NCBI RefSeq assembly: GCF_007096885.1
Contig: NZ_VJNO01000003.1
Coordinates: forward strand, 186,001-250,000
Direction: 5' to 3'
DNA from: Streptomyces sp. 130
GTDB taxonomy: Bacteria; Actinomycetota; Actinomycetes; Streptomycetales; Streptomycetaceae
DNA length: 64,000 nt
Shown: positions 15,813 to 24,896 of the stretch, piece after piece
Layout: every line of letters starts with the position of its first letter
Position numbering within the stretch: position 1 is the first letter of the stretch
Notes under the pieces: generated by a model
Databases searched by the model: none
Seen by the model: only the letters and a program-made list of their open reading frames with translations
What the model was told of the DNA's origin: nothing
Position numbers and translations under genes: made by a program

Positions 15813-16892
15813 ATGAGCAACACCACCACCGCCACCCACATCCCCTACCGCATGGTGCGCAAGGGTGTGGTCATGTCCCCGCTGGCCGGTGAGGCGAACG
15901 AGGTCGAGGGCGTCCTGAACCCCGCCTCCGGCCGCACCCCGGACGGCACGCTGCACCTGCTGCCGCGCCTGGTCGCCGAGGGCAACGTCTCCCGCGTCGG
16001 CCTCGCCGAGGTCACCTTCGACGAGGCGGGCGTGCCGAACGGCGTCGAGCGCCGCGGCACCGTGCTCGCCCCCGACGAGGGCTGGGAGCGCGGCAAGAAC
16101 AACGCCGGGGTCGAGGACCCGCGCATCACCTGGATACCGTCGCTCGGCAAGCACGTCATGAGCTACGTGGCCTACGGCCCGCTCGGCCCGAAGCCGGCGC
16201 TCGCCGTGTCCGAGAACCTCACCGACTGGACCCGTCTCGGTCCGATCCAGTTCGCCTACCAGCCGGACCTGGACACCGACCTCAACCTCTTCCCGAACAA
16301 GGACGTCGTCCACTTCCCCGAGCCGGTCCCGGGCCCGGACGGCGAGCCGGCGTACGCGATGCTGCACCGCCCGATGTGGGACCTCGGCTGGTTCCGCCCC
16401 GGCGAGGGCGTCCACCTGCCCGCCGGTGTCACCGACGAGCGGCCCGGCATCTGGATCAGCTACGTCCCGGCCGCCGAGGTCGAGGCCGACATCACCGCGC
16501 TTGCCCGGCCCCGCTGCCACAAGCTGCTGGCCCTGTCCGAGTTCCCGTGGGAGTCGTTGAAGATCGGCGGCGGCCCCGCCCCGATCCGGGTCCCCGAGGG
16601 CTGGCTGCTCATCCACCACGGCGTGTCCGGCACCATCGAGGACCCGTGGGCGCAGAACCAGGACGTCTCGTACGCGGCCGGCGCGATGATCCTCGACCCG
16701 GCCGACCCGTCCCGTGTCATCGCCCGGTCGGACCAGCCGCTGATGGCGCCGGAGACCGAGGAGGAGCGCTCGGGCACCGTCCCGAACGTCGTCTTCCCGA
16801 CGGCGATCGAGGAGATCGACGGCGAGCTGTACGTGTTCTACGGCATGGCCGACGCGCACATCGGCGTGGCCCTCCTGGAGCGCACGGCATGA
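15813..16892 (+). CDS. GH130 beta-mannoside phosphorylase or hydrolase
   Basis: This 359-residue, five-bladed beta-propeller enzyme has clear GH130 signatures: NNAGVEDPRITW (catalytic Asp at about 102 in the EDPR motif), DTDLNLFPNKDVVHFPE and WESLKIGGGPAPI. Family members either phosphorolyse beta-mannosides to mannose-1-phosphate or hydrolyse beta-1,2-mannosides. No signal peptide is present, so it acts on imported sugar in the cytoplasm. The phosphomannomutase at the end of the operon favours the phosphorylase reading but does not prove it. Its stop overlaps the next start (ATGA). Confidence 0.88.
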   Translation: MSNTTTATHIPYRMVRKGVVMSPLAGEANEVEGVLNPASGRTPDGTLHLLPRLVAEGNVSRVGLAEVTFDEAGVPNGVERRGTVLAPDEGWERGKNNAGVEDPRITWIPSLGKHVMSYVAYGPLGPKPALAVSENLTDWTRLGPIQFAYQPDLDTDLNLFPNKDVVHFPEPVPGPDGEPAYAMLHRPMWDLGWFRPGEGVHLPAGVTDERPGIWISYVPAAEVEADITALARPRCHKLLALSEFPWESLKIGGGPAPIRVPEGWLLIHHGVSGTIEDPWAQNQDVSYAAGAMILDPADPSRVIARSDQPLMAPETEEERSGTVPNVVFPTAIEEIDGELYVFYGMADAHIGVALLERTA

Positions 16893-18109
16893 CGGACGGC
16901 GCCCTGGGTATCGGCCTGGCCGGCTGCGGCGGGTTCGCGGAGTTCGTCCTGGACGCGATCGCCGGTCTGCCCGGTCTGCGGCTCGCGGCGGTCGCCGACC
17001 CCTCGCGCGAGCGGGCCCGGCTGCTCGGCGAGCGGCACGGCGTCCCGGCGCTGGGCTCGCTGGACGAGCTCCTTCAGCGGGACGACGTGGAGGCCGTGCT
17101 GATCGCCACGCCGCCCGCCGGCCACGCCGCGATGGCCACGGCCGCGCTGCGCGCGGGGCGCCACGTCTTCTGCGAGAAGCCTCTCGCCACCACGACCGAG
17201 GACGCGTCGGCGGTCGTCGACGAGGCGCGGCGCGCCGGGCGTGCCCTGGTGGTGGACCATGTGCTGCGCTACAACCCGCTGCTGCGGGCGGTGGAGCGGC
17301 TGACCGGGCGGGGGCTGCTCGCGCCGCCGCGCCGGTTCCTGTTCGAGAACGACGCGTCCGACGAGGACCTGGGCCCCGGGCACTGGTTCTGGGACCCGGC
17401 GCACAGCGGCGGCATCTTCATCGAGCACGGCGTCCACTTCTTCGACGCCGCCCGCGCGCTGCTCGGCTCCGACCCGGTCAGCGTGCGGGCCACCGCGGTC
17501 GCCCGGCCCGGCGGCCCGGTCGACATGGTCAGCGCCGATGTGGTGCACCCCGGGGGCGCGCTCGCCTCGCACCTCCACTCCTTCACCCACGCCCACCGCG
17601 CCGAGCGGCAGCTGATGCGCCTGGACCACGGGTTCGCGGAGTCGCGGATCAGCGGCTGGATACCCGTACACGCGGAGATCACGGCGTGGACGGACGAGGC
17701 GGGCGCCCGCGCCTGGGAGGAGCTGCCGGAGCTGCGGGACGAGCTGCTGGCCGTCGAGGGGTTCCGGCCCGGCGGCGGCGAGCGGATCACCGTGCGCGTG
17801 GAGCGGGGCGCCGCCCCGGCCGCGCCGGCCCGCGGCCGGGGCGAGGAGCGGACCGTGCCGCACCGGGTGACCGCGGTGCTGGACCTCGGCGGCGAACCGC
17901 GCAAGCCGTATGTGTACGCGCAGAGCGTGCGCGCGGCGATGGCCGACCTGGTGCGCTCGGCCCGTACGGGCGAACCGCCGGTGGCCGGCCCGGTCAGCGG
18001 TTTCGCGGCGGTCGCGGTCGCCGAGGCGGCCACGGTCGCCGCCGCGACCGGCACCGAGCAGCACGTCCTGTCCCCCGGCCGGGCCCTTACCGAAGGAGTC
18101 TCCGCATGA
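16889..18109 (+). CDS. Gfo/Idh/MocA-family oxidoreductase
   Basis: This 406-residue cytoplasmic protein has an N-terminal Rossmann domain (LGIGLAGCGGFAEFVLDAI; FCEKPLATT with E96-K97-P98) and a C-terminal alpha/beta domain (PAHSGGIFIEHGVHFFDAARAL, with the conserved GG and H-x-x-H residues). Such enzymes oxidise or reduce sugar hydroxyls with NAD(P), and some cleave glycosides through redox steps. Its place between GH130 and GH13 suggests processing of an unusual sugar unit. Four-base overlaps on both sides show tight coupling. The exact substrate is unknown. Confidence 0.88.
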   Translation: MTDGALGIGLAGCGGFAEFVLDAIAGLPGLRLAAVADPSRERARLLGERHGVPALGSLDELLQRDDVEAVLIATPPAGHAAMATAALRAGRHVFCEKPLATTTEDASAVVDEARRAGRALVVDHVLRYNPLLRAVERLTGRGLLAPPRRFLFENDASDEDLGPGHWFWDPAHSGGIFIEHGVHFFDAARALLGSDPVSVRATAVARPGGPVDMVSADVVHPGGALASHLHSFTHAHRAERQLMRLDHGFAESRISGWIPVHAEITAWTDEAGARAWEELPELRDELLAVEGFRPGGGERITVRVERGAAPAAPARGRGEERTVPHRVTAVLDLGGEPRKPYVYAQSVRAAMADLVRSARTGEPPVAGPVSGFAAVAVAEAATVAAATGTEQHVLSPGRALTEGVSA

Positions 18110-19713
18110 GCTGGTGGCAGGACATGGTCTGCTACGAGGTGTACCCCCGGGCCTTCGCCGACTCGGACGGGGACGGGACCGGCGACCTCGCGGGCCTGAC
18201 CGCGCGCCTGGAGCACATCCGGGACCTGGGCGCGGACGCGGTGTGGTGCACCCCGTTCTATCCGTCCCCGCTCGCCGACGGCGGCTACGACATCTCCGAC
18301 TACACGGGTGTCGCCGAGGACCTGGGGACGGACGCGGACGCCGGACGGCTGACCGCCCGCGCCCACGAGCTGGGCCTCAAGCTCATCGTGGACCTCGTCC
18401 CGAACCACACGTCGGACCGCCACCCGTGGTTCCTGGACGCGCTCGCGGCGGGCCCGGGATCGGCGGAGCGGGAGAGGTACCTGTTCCGGGCGGGCCGGGG
18501 CGAGGCCGGCGAACTGCCCCCGAACGACTGGCAGTCGGCGTTCGGCGGTCCGGCCTGGACGCGCGTCGCGGACGGCGAGTGGTACTGCCATCTGCACGCC
18601 CCCGAGCAGCCCGACCTGAACTGGCGCAACCCGAAGGTGCGCGACGCGTTCGCGGACGTCCTGCGCCACTGGCTGGACCGGGGTGTGGACGGCTTCCGGG
18701 TGGACGTGGCGCACGCCCTCTTCAAGGCGGAGGGCCTGCCGGACGCGGGGCCCGGGCAGCACGCCGACCCGCTGCGCAACCACCTGATGCCGTACTACGA
18801 CCAGGAGGAGCTGCACCCGCTGTACCGCGAGTGGCGGGCGCTGCTCGACACCCATCCGGCGCCGCCGGGGGCGGTGGCGCCGCACGACCGGGTGATGGTC
18901 GCGGAGTCGGCCGTCTTCGACCCGGCCCGGCTGGCCCGCTACATCCGGCCCGACGAAATGCACCAGGCGTTCAACTTCGCCTTCCTGGAGGCGGCGTGGG
19001 ACCCGGCGGAGCTGCGCCGCGTCATCGACGACTCGTTCGGCGTGCCGGGCGCGGCCGTCACCTGGCTGCTCTCCAGCCATGACGCGGTGCGTCCGGTCAC
19101 CCGGTACGGCTCCCCGGAGCGGGCCCGCGCCGCCGCGCTGCTGATGCTGGCCCTGCCGGGGTCCGCGTATCTGTACCAGGGGGAGGAGCTGGGCCTGCCC
19201 CAGGCCGAGGTGCCCGTCGACCGCATCCTCGACCCGCTGTGGGAGCGTTCGGGCCGCACCGAGCGCGGGCGCGACGGGGCGCGGGTGCCGTTGCCGTGGT
19301 CCGGCGCCCGGGCGCCGTACGGCTTCACCACGGCGGACGCCGGGGCCACCTGGCTGCCGCAGCCCGCGGACTGGGCCGGTCTCACCGTCACCGCGCAGGA
19401 GGCGGACCCCGGCTCCACCCTCGCCCTGTACCGGGCGGCGCTTCGGCTGCGCCGCGCCCATCCGGCCCCGGACCCGGCGGCGCCGCCCGTCTGGCTCTCG
19501 GAGCCGGGCGCGCCCGTTCTCGCGTTCCGGCGCGGGGAGTTGGTGTGCGCCGTCAATCTGGGCGACGAGCCCGTGCGTACGCCCGGCCGCCCGCTGCTCA
19601 GCAGCGGACCGCTCGACGGGGACGCGCTGCCGCCCGACACGGCCGTCTGGTTCCTCGCCCCGCCCTCTTCCCGTACCGCCCATGGAGACACCTGTGACGA
19701 CACCCGTGACTGA
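18106..19713 (+). CDS. GH13 alpha-glucosidase-like enzyme
   Basis: This 535-residue cytoplasmic glycosidase has all four GH13 regions: DLVPNHTS, GFRVDVAHAL (nucleophile D200), VMVAESAV (acid/base E267) and SSHDAVRP (D326, where most members have NHD). The start CYEVYPRAFADSDGDGTGDL is that of oligo-1,6-glucosidase/AglA-type exo-enzymes, which release glucose from short alpha-glucosides. The N-H-D to S-H-D change is worth noting for specificity. It starts inside the previous stop (ATGA) and its last 20 bases overlap the next gene. Confidence 0.9.
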   Translation: MSWWQDMVCYEVYPRAFADSDGDGTGDLAGLTARLEHIRDLGADAVWCTPFYPSPLADGGYDISDYTGVAEDLGTDADAGRLTARAHELGLKLIVDLVPNHTSDRHPWFLDALAAGPGSAERERYLFRAGRGEAGELPPNDWQSAFGGPAWTRVADGEWYCHLHAPEQPDLNWRNPKVRDAFADVLRHWLDRGVDGFRVDVAHALFKAEGLPDAGPGQHADPLRNHLMPYYDQEELHPLYREWRALLDTHPAPPGAVAPHDRVMVAESAVFDPARLARYIRPDEMHQAFNFAFLEAAWDPAELRRVIDDSFGVPGAAVTWLLSSHDAVRPVTRYGSPERARAAALLMLALPGSAYLYQGEELGLPQAEVPVDRILDPLWERSGRTERGRDGARVPLPWSGARAPYGFTTADAGATWLPQPADWAGLTVTAQEADPGSTLALYRAALRLRRAHPAPDPAAPPVWLSEPGAPVLAFRRGELVCAVNLGDEPVRTPGRPLLSSGPLDGDALPPDTAVWFLAPPSSRTAHGDTCDDTRD

Positions 19714-21085
19714 CCCGACGCCCCGCACCGACCTGTCGGGGCTCGTCAAGGCTTACGACGTACGCGGTGTGGTGCCGGACCAGTGGGACGAGACGACGGC
19801 GGAGCTGTTCGGCGCCGCGTTCGTGCACGTCACCGGTGCGGGCGCGATCGTGACGGGGCACGACATGCGGCCCTCCTCCCCCGGTCTCGCCCGGGCGTTC
19901 GCCCGCGGAGCCGCGGCGCGGGGCGCGGACGTCACGGAGATCGGGCTCTGCTCGACGGACCAGCTGTACTACGCGTCGGGCTCGCTGGGCCTCGCCGGTG
20001 CGATGTTCACCGCGTCTCACAACCCGGCCCGCTACAACGGCATCAAGCTGTGCCGGGCCGGTGCGGAGCCGGTGGGCCAGGACACCGGTCTCGCCGAGAT
20101 CCGCGCCCTGGTCGAGCGGTGGACGGACCACGGGGCGCCGGCCCCGGCCGCCCGCCCGGGCGCCGTCACCGGGCGGGACACCCTGGACGGGTACGCCGCG
20201 TATCTGCGCTCCCTGGTGGACCTGTCCGCGATCCGCCCGCTGAAGGTGGTGGTGGACGCGGGCAACGGCATGGGCGGTCACACGGTCCCGACGGTGCTCG
20301 CGGGTCTGCCGCTGACGGTGGTGCCGATGTACTTCGAGCTGGACGGTACGTTCCCGAACCACGAGGCCAATCCGCTGGAGCCGGCCAACATCGTGGACCT
20401 CCAGGCGCGGGTGCGTGCCGAGGGTGCCGATCTCGGGCTCGCCTTCGACGGCGACGCGGACCGCTGCTTCGTCGTGGACGAGAACGGCGACCCGGTCTCG
20501 CCGTCGGCGATCACGGCCCTGGTCGCCTCGCGCGAGCTGGCGCGGCACCCGGGCGCGACCGTCATCCACAACCTGATCACCTCGCGCGCCGTGCCCGAGG
20601 TGATCCGTGAGGCGGGCGGCACACCGGTCCGTACCCGGGTCGGCCACTCGTTCATCAAGGCGGAGATGGCCCGTACCGGTGCCGTGTTCGGCGGCGAGCA
20701 CTCCGCGCACTACTACTTCCGCGACTTCTGGAACGCGGACACGGGCATGCTGGCCGCGCTGCACGTGCTCGCCGCACTCGGCGGCCAGGACGGCCCGCTG
20801 TCCGCGCTGACCCGCCGCTTCGAGCGGTACGCCGCGTCGGGCGAGATCAACTCCGCGGTCACCGACCAGGCCGCCCGCACGGCGGCGGTCCGGGCGGCGT
20901 GGGAGTCCCGTCCCGGCGTGTCGGCCGACACCCTGGACGGGCTCACCGTCAGCGGCGCGGACTGGTGGTTCAACCTCCGCCCGTCGAACACGGAACCGCT
21001 GCTGCGGCTCAACGTGGAGGCCCGCACCGAGGAGTCGATGCGGCGGGTCCGGGACGAGGTGCTCGCGACGGTGCGCGAGGCCTGA
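19694..21085 (+). CDS. manB: Phosphomannomutase/phosphoglucomutase
   Basis: This 463-residue alpha-D-phosphohexomutase has the phosphoserine loop FTASHNPARYNGIK (Ser at about 108), the metal loop DGDADRC, the sugar loop GGEHSAHYYFRDFW and the phosphate-binding loop RPSNTEPLLRL. It interconverts hexose-1- and hexose-6-phosphates. As the last gene of the operon it would convert mannose-1-phosphate, if GH130 makes it, to mannose-6-phosphate. I prefer the GTG at 19694 because GGAGA lies 5 bases upstream; an ATG at 19682 is in frame. It overlaps the GH13 gene by 20 bases. Confidence 0.9.
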   Translation: MTTPVTDPTPRTDLSGLVKAYDVRGVVPDQWDETTAELFGAAFVHVTGAGAIVTGHDMRPSSPGLARAFARGAAARGADVTEIGLCSTDQLYYASGSLGLAGAMFTASHNPARYNGIKLCRAGAEPVGQDTGLAEIRALVERWTDHGAPAPAARPGAVTGRDTLDGYAAYLRSLVDLSAIRPLKVVVDAGNGMGGHTVPTVLAGLPLTVVPMYFELDGTFPNHEANPLEPANIVDLQARVRAEGADLGLAFDGDADRCFVVDENGDPVSPSAITALVASRELARHPGATVIHNLITSRAVPEVIREAGGTPVRTRVGHSFIKAEMARTGAVFGGEHSAHYYFRDFWNADTGMLAALHVLAALGGQDGPLSALTRRFERYAASGEINSAVTDQAARTAAVRAAWESRPGVSADTLDGLTVSGADWWFNLRPSNTEPLLRLNVEARTEESMRRVRDEVLATVREA

Positions 21086-21112
21086 CGGACGCCGCCGGGC
21101 ACAATGCGGCCC

Positions 21113-21508
21113 ATGAGCCTGCACTACGAAGTCGTCTTCACCTGCTTCCTCCGCGAGGACACCCCCGCCCCGGTGCTCGACGCCCTGCGGTGGCACCTCG
21201 GCCTGCCCGGGGAGCCGCCGCAGGGGTACGGCGCGGACGAGTACGCGTATCCGCTGCTCAGCCCGGACCCGCACAGCCGCCTGCCGGGCGGGGACTTCGC
21301 GTCCTTGCGGCTCCAGGACGCGGGGTGGGGGCTGTACAGCCGCAACTACTGGCTGGACGACGACCTGGGCGAACTGGTCACGGTCCTGGACCTGCTGGCC
21401 CCGCACGTAGCGCGCCCCGGCCCCGGCGGCTTCTTCCGCGAGGAGGACGAGCTGCGGCCGACGGTCTTCACGTTCCGGGACGGCGGTTACGACGCGCTGG
21501 AGCCGTGA
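21113..21508 (+). CDS. Small hypothetical protein
   Basis: This 131-residue, soluble protein begins LHYEVVFTCFLREDTPAPVLDAL and contains many acidic and aromatic residues (SRNYWLDDDLGELV). No motif was recognised; proteins of this length and opening are common in Streptomyces without known function. The ATG at 21113 is preferred over one at 21104. It lies 27 bp after the mutase and could be read through from the sugar operon, but nothing ties its function to sugar use. Confidence 0.7.
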   Translation: MSLHYEVVFTCFLREDTPAPVLDALRWHLGLPGEPPQGYGADEYAYPLLSPDPHSRLPGGDFASLRLQDAGWGLYSRNYWLDDDLGELVTVLDLLAPHVARPGPGGFFREEDELRPTVFTFRDGGYDALEP

Positions 21509-21584
21509 GCGCCGCCCGGGCTGCCCGGCGCCTCCTGGCAGGGCGACGGAGTCACCGAGGGGCGCCCGTGCCAGGGTTGAGCGT

Positions 21585-22034
21585 ATGGAGATCACCGTAC
21601 GCACCGCCGTCGAGCGGGACCTTTCCTCGCTGCTCGCCCTCTACCGCGAGCTGAACCCCGACGACGCGGCCCTGTCGCAGGAGGCGGCCCGGGGTGTGTG
21701 GGAGCGCATCGCGGCGCAGCAGGGGCGGACCGTTCTCGTCGCCGAGGGCGGTGGGGCCGTCGTCGGGACGGCCGACTGCGTCGTCATGCCGAACCTGACC
21801 CGGGGCGGCCGGGGCATCCTCTTCGTGGAGAACGTCGTGGTCGCCGGGGCCGGCCGCCGGCGGGGCGTCGGACGGCGTCTGCTGGAGGCGGTGGTGGGCG
21901 TCGCCGAGGAGGCCGGCTGCTACAAGGTGCAGCTGCTCGCCGCCGATGACGCGTATGTGCACACCTTCTACGAGTCGTGCGGTTTTGAACCGCGGGCCCA
22001 AGGGTTCAGGCGCTACCTCGGGCGCGAGGCGTGA
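21585..22034 (+). CDS. GNAT-family N-acetyltransferase
   Basis: This 149-residue enzyme shows the acetyl-CoA loop VVVAGAGRRRGVGRRLLEAV (Q/R-x-x-G-x-G/A type) and C-terminal HTFYESCGFEPRAQGFRRYL, typical of the GNAT fold. The substrate amine is unknown. The gene converges with a TetR regulator gene (13 bp between the stops). Confidence 0.85.
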   Translation: MEITVRTAVERDLSSLLALYRELNPDDAALSQEAARGVWERIAAQQGRTVLVAEGGGAVVGTADCVVMPNLTRGGRGILFVENVVVAGAGRRRGVGRRLLEAVVGVAEEAGCYKVQLLAADDAYVHTFYESCGFEPRAQGFRRYLGREA

Positions 22035-22047
22035 CCCGTGGCGCTGT

Positions 22048-22707
22048 TCAGCCGCCGGCGCCGAAGCGGTCCGGGGCCAGCGTCCTGAGCAGGGCGTCTA
22101 CCACCAGGTCCGTCGAAGCGGCCATGTCCACGGCGCCGGGGGCCAGCAGCCACTGGACCTGGAGGCCGTCCATCACGGCGATGACCGCGTTGGCCGCGTG
22201 CTCGACCTTCTCCGTGCCGTCGTCGGGGAGGCCGCACGCCTCGCGGAGGGCGTCGGCGACGAAGCCCCGCAGTCCGTCGTAGCGGTCCCGGAAGTAGTCC
22301 TGCGCCGGGTGGTCGTCCGTGACGGACTCCGCCGACAGGACGGCGTACAGGCGGACGATGCCCTCGCGTTCGGCGTTGCGAATCGCGGTGTCGACCAGGT
22401 GGCGCAGGAACGCCAGACCCCGCGGGCGGTCCGGGCCCAGCTGCTCGATGTCCGACTGGTCGCGCAGTTCGAGGACGCTGGTGAGCAGGAGCGCCTTGGA
22501 CCGGAAGTAGTGCAGGACGCCGGCCTGGGTGAGGCCGACCCGGTCGGCGATCTCGGCGAGCGAGGCGTTGTTGTAGCCACGGGCGGCGAAGGTGTCCATC
22601 GCGATGTGCAGGATGTCCCGCTGCCGCTGCCGGGCTTCGGCGCTCCTGGGCGTGCGGGGCCTGGCCGGCCGGCCGGGCCCGCCTGCTGAGTGGTGGGTCA
22701 CCGGCAC
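22048..22707 (-). CDS. TetR-family regulator
   Basis: This 219-residue protein has an arginine-rich leader, an HTH at about residues 35-75 (ASLAEIADRVGLTQAGVLHYF) and a TetR_C_6-like helical domain. The start GTG at 22707 is 222 bp from the divergent GH30 gene, and the region between holds a nested dyad. The most likely targets are itself and the GH30 gene; sugar-responsive TetR proteins next to secreted glycosidases are known but less common than LacI types. Confidence 0.88.
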   Translation of the reverse strand: MPVTHHSAGGPGRPARPRTPRSAEARQRQRDILHIAMDTFAARGYNNASLAEIADRVGLTQAGVLHYFRSKALLLTSVLELRDQSDIEQLGPDRPRGLAFLRHLVDTAIRNAEREGIVRLYAVLSAESVTDDHPAQDYFRDRYDGLRGFVADALREACGLPDDGTEKVEHAANAVIAVMDGLQVQWLLAPGAVDMAASTDLVVDALLRTLAPDRFGAGG

Positions 22708-22791
22708 AGCTTAGACCGGCCGGAACGCGGGCCGGCGGGTGTGTCCGGGCCGCTGACCTGGGGGCGGCGGGCGTGCGGGGACCGCCCGCAC

Positions 22792-22835
22792 CAAAGCACG
22801 CCCGACTACTTACTAACCACTTAGTGGGTGTGCTT
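22792..22835. promoter_or_regulatory. Nested dyad between tetR and GH30 genes
   Basis: Outer arms AAAGCACGCCC (22792-22802) and GGGTGTGCTTT (22825-22835) match at 10 of 11 positions. Inside lies a perfect ACTAA-CCAC-TTAGT dyad at 22811-22824. It is 95 bp upstream of the GH30 start and 85 bp upstream of the regulator start, and is the best operator candidate in the divergent region. Confidence 0.6.
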
Positions 22836-22929
22836 TCATATCGCCGTCGTCCACGGAGCCGCGCCCCGCCACGGCGTCCGAGGGGACGCGCCATGTCCTC
22901 CCCCAGGCATGACCGAAGGAGAGCCGCAC

Positions 22930-24831
22930 ATGTCCCACGACACTCCCCCGCGCCCACGGGCGCGCGCCGCGGTCGCGGCCCTGGCGATGGCCGTCGCGGC
23001 CGTCGGTCTGGCCGGCAGCGGTACGGCCGCGCGGGCCGCCGACCCCACGGCTCAGGTATGGGTCACCACTCCCGACGGCGCGAAGAGGCTGTCCGCCGAG
23101 GGCACCGTCGCCTTCACGGGCTCGCCGCAGAGCATCGACATCCGCGTGGACGCCGGCAGCAGGGGCCAGAGGTTCACCGGGGCGGGCGCCTCGGTGACCG
23201 GGGCCTCGGCCCACCTCATCCAGGGCCTGCCGCAGGACAGGCGGAGCGCGTTGATGACCTCGCTGTTCTCGGCCTCCGGCGACGGGATCGGGCTCAGCTA
23301 TCTGCGCCAGCCGCTCGGCAGCAGCGACTTCAACGCCGACGGCAGCCTCTACACGTACGAGGACACGCCCGGCTCCTTCTCCATCGACCGGGACAAGGCC
23401 GAGATCATCCCGGTCCTGAAGCAGGCCACCTCGGTCAACCCGGCCATCCGCTTCATGGGCACCCCCTGGTCCCCGCCCGCCTGGATGAAGACCAACAACG
23501 CGCTGAACGGCGGCAGCCTCAAGCCGGAGAGCTACCAGTCGTACGCCGACTACCTGGTCAAGGCGATCAAGGCGTACGGGCAGCAGGGCATCGTGCTGAC
23601 CGACCTCACCGTGCAGAACGAGCCGCAGTTCGCGGCGAGTTACCCGTCGATGACCATGACCGCGTCCCAGCAGGCGGACTTCTTCAAGGTGCTCGACCGT
23701 ACGCTGACGGCGGCGGGCCTGCCGACGAACCTGCTGGCCTTCGACCACAACTGGGACCACCCGGACTATCCGTTGGAGGTGTTCGCCGGGACCCCGGGCA
23801 CGAGCCGGGTGATCGGCGCCGCGTTCCACTGCTACGGCGGTGACCCCTCCGCCCAGCAGCAGGTCGTCGACGCCGGGAAGCGGGTGTTCTTCACCGAGTG
23901 CTCCGGTACGGAGAGCGCCGACCGGTCCGCCACCTTCGCCGACACCCTCAAGTGGCACGCCGCGAACCTCGTCGTGCGCAACATGCGCAACGGCGGCGAG
24001 ACGGTCATCGACTGGAACCTGGCCCTGGACCAGAACGGCGGCCCGCACCAGGGCGGTTGCGCGGACCGCTGCAACGGAGTCGTGGAGATCGCGAACGGCA
24101 CTGTGACGCGCAACGCCGAGTATTACGTACTGGGGCAGCTCGCCAAGTTCGTCGTGCCCGGCGCCACCCGCATCGGCTCGACCAGCCAGGGCGGCGGAGG
24201 GGTGGAGAACGTCGCCTTCCAGAATCCGGACGGCTCCCGGGCCGCGTACGTCGTCAACTCGGCCGCGAGCGCGCAGCGGTTCTCGCTGACCGACGACGGC
24301 AGGTCGCTGGTCTACACGCTGCCCGCGGGCGCGGTCGCCACCTTCGTGTGGAACGGCACCGACGGCGGCACCACGGAGCCGCCCGCCGGCTCCGTCGACC
24401 CGTCCGTCTGGTACCGGGTGAAGAACGCCGGCAGCGGTGCCTGTCTGGACGCCGCCGACTGGGGCACCGCCGACGGGACCGCGCTCCAGCAGTGGAGCTG
24501 CACCACCGGCGCCAACCAGAGCTGGCAGTTCCGGCCCGCGGGTGACGGCGCCTACCAGGTCGTCAGCCGGCACAACGGCAAGGTGTGGGACGTCGACGGC
24601 GGGCCCGGCGCGACCGCCTCCGGCACCCGCGTGCACCTGTGGTCCTACGTGGGCGGCACCAACCAGCAGTGGCGGGCGGAGCCCCTGGGCGCGGCCGGCC
24701 GCTACCGCTTCGTCGCCCGCAACAGCGGCAAGTGCCTGGCCGTGGACGGGGCGTCCACCGCCAACGGCGCGCACCTCTCGCAGCAGCCGTGCGACGGATC
24801 GGCGGCGCAGGCGTTCTCGCTGGAGAGCTGA
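22930..24831 (+). CDS. Secreted GH30 glycosidase with ricin-type lectin
   Basis: This 633-residue exported enzyme has a signal peptide at residues 1-36 (cleavage near ARA-ADP). The GH30 (beta/alpha)8 domain with its beta side domain spans about 50-485 (acid/base E231 in TVQNEPQF, nucleophile E323 in VFFTECSG). The ricin B/CBM13 trefoil covers about 496-633, with three Q-x-W-like repeats (LQQWSC, NQSWQF, NQQWRA). GH30 members hydrolyse beta-1,6-glucan, glucosylceramide or xylan; TPWSPPAWMKTN fits the glucan/glucosylceramidase branch. The ATG at 22930 has GAAGGAG 8 bases upstream. A strong terminator follows. Confidence 0.92.
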   Translation: MSHDTPPRPRARAAVAALAMAVAAVGLAGSGTAARAADPTAQVWVTTPDGAKRLSAEGTVAFTGSPQSIDIRVDAGSRGQRFTGAGASVTGASAHLIQGLPQDRRSALMTSLFSASGDGIGLSYLRQPLGSSDFNADGSLYTYEDTPGSFSIDRDKAEIIPVLKQATSVNPAIRFMGTPWSPPAWMKTNNALNGGSLKPESYQSYADYLVKAIKAYGQQGIVLTDLTVQNEPQFAASYPSMTMTASQQADFFKVLDRTLTAAGLPTNLLAFDHNWDHPDYPLEVFAGTPGTSRVIGAAFHCYGGDPSAQQQVVDAGKRVFFTECSGTESADRSATFADTLKWHAANLVVRNMRNGGETVIDWNLALDQNGGPHQGGCADRCNGVVEIANGTVTRNAEYYVLGQLAKFVVPGATRIGSTSQGGGGVENVAFQNPDGSRAAYVVNSAASAQRFSLTDDGRSLVYTLPAGAVATFVWNGTDGGTTEPPAGSVDPSVWYRVKNAGSGACLDAADWGTADGTALQQWSCTTGANQSWQFRPAGDGAYQVVSRHNGKVWDVDGGPGATASGTRVHLWSYVGGTNQQWRAEPLGAAGRYRFVARNSGKCLAVDGASTANGAHLSQQPCDGSAAQAFSLES

Positions 24832-24847
24832 GCACCCCGGGCCGGTG

Positions 24848-24874
24848 CCCCCGCGAGCGGTCCGCTCGCGGGGG
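24848..24874. terminator. Hairpin terminator after GH30 gene
   Basis: CCCCCGCGAGCG at 24848-24859 pairs perfectly with CGCTCGCGGGGG at 24863-24874 around a 3-base loop. It lies between the convergent GH30 gene and the small gene at 24897 and can serve both. Confidence 0.85.
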
Positions 24875-24896
24875 CGGCAGGCCTACGCCACCGGGC

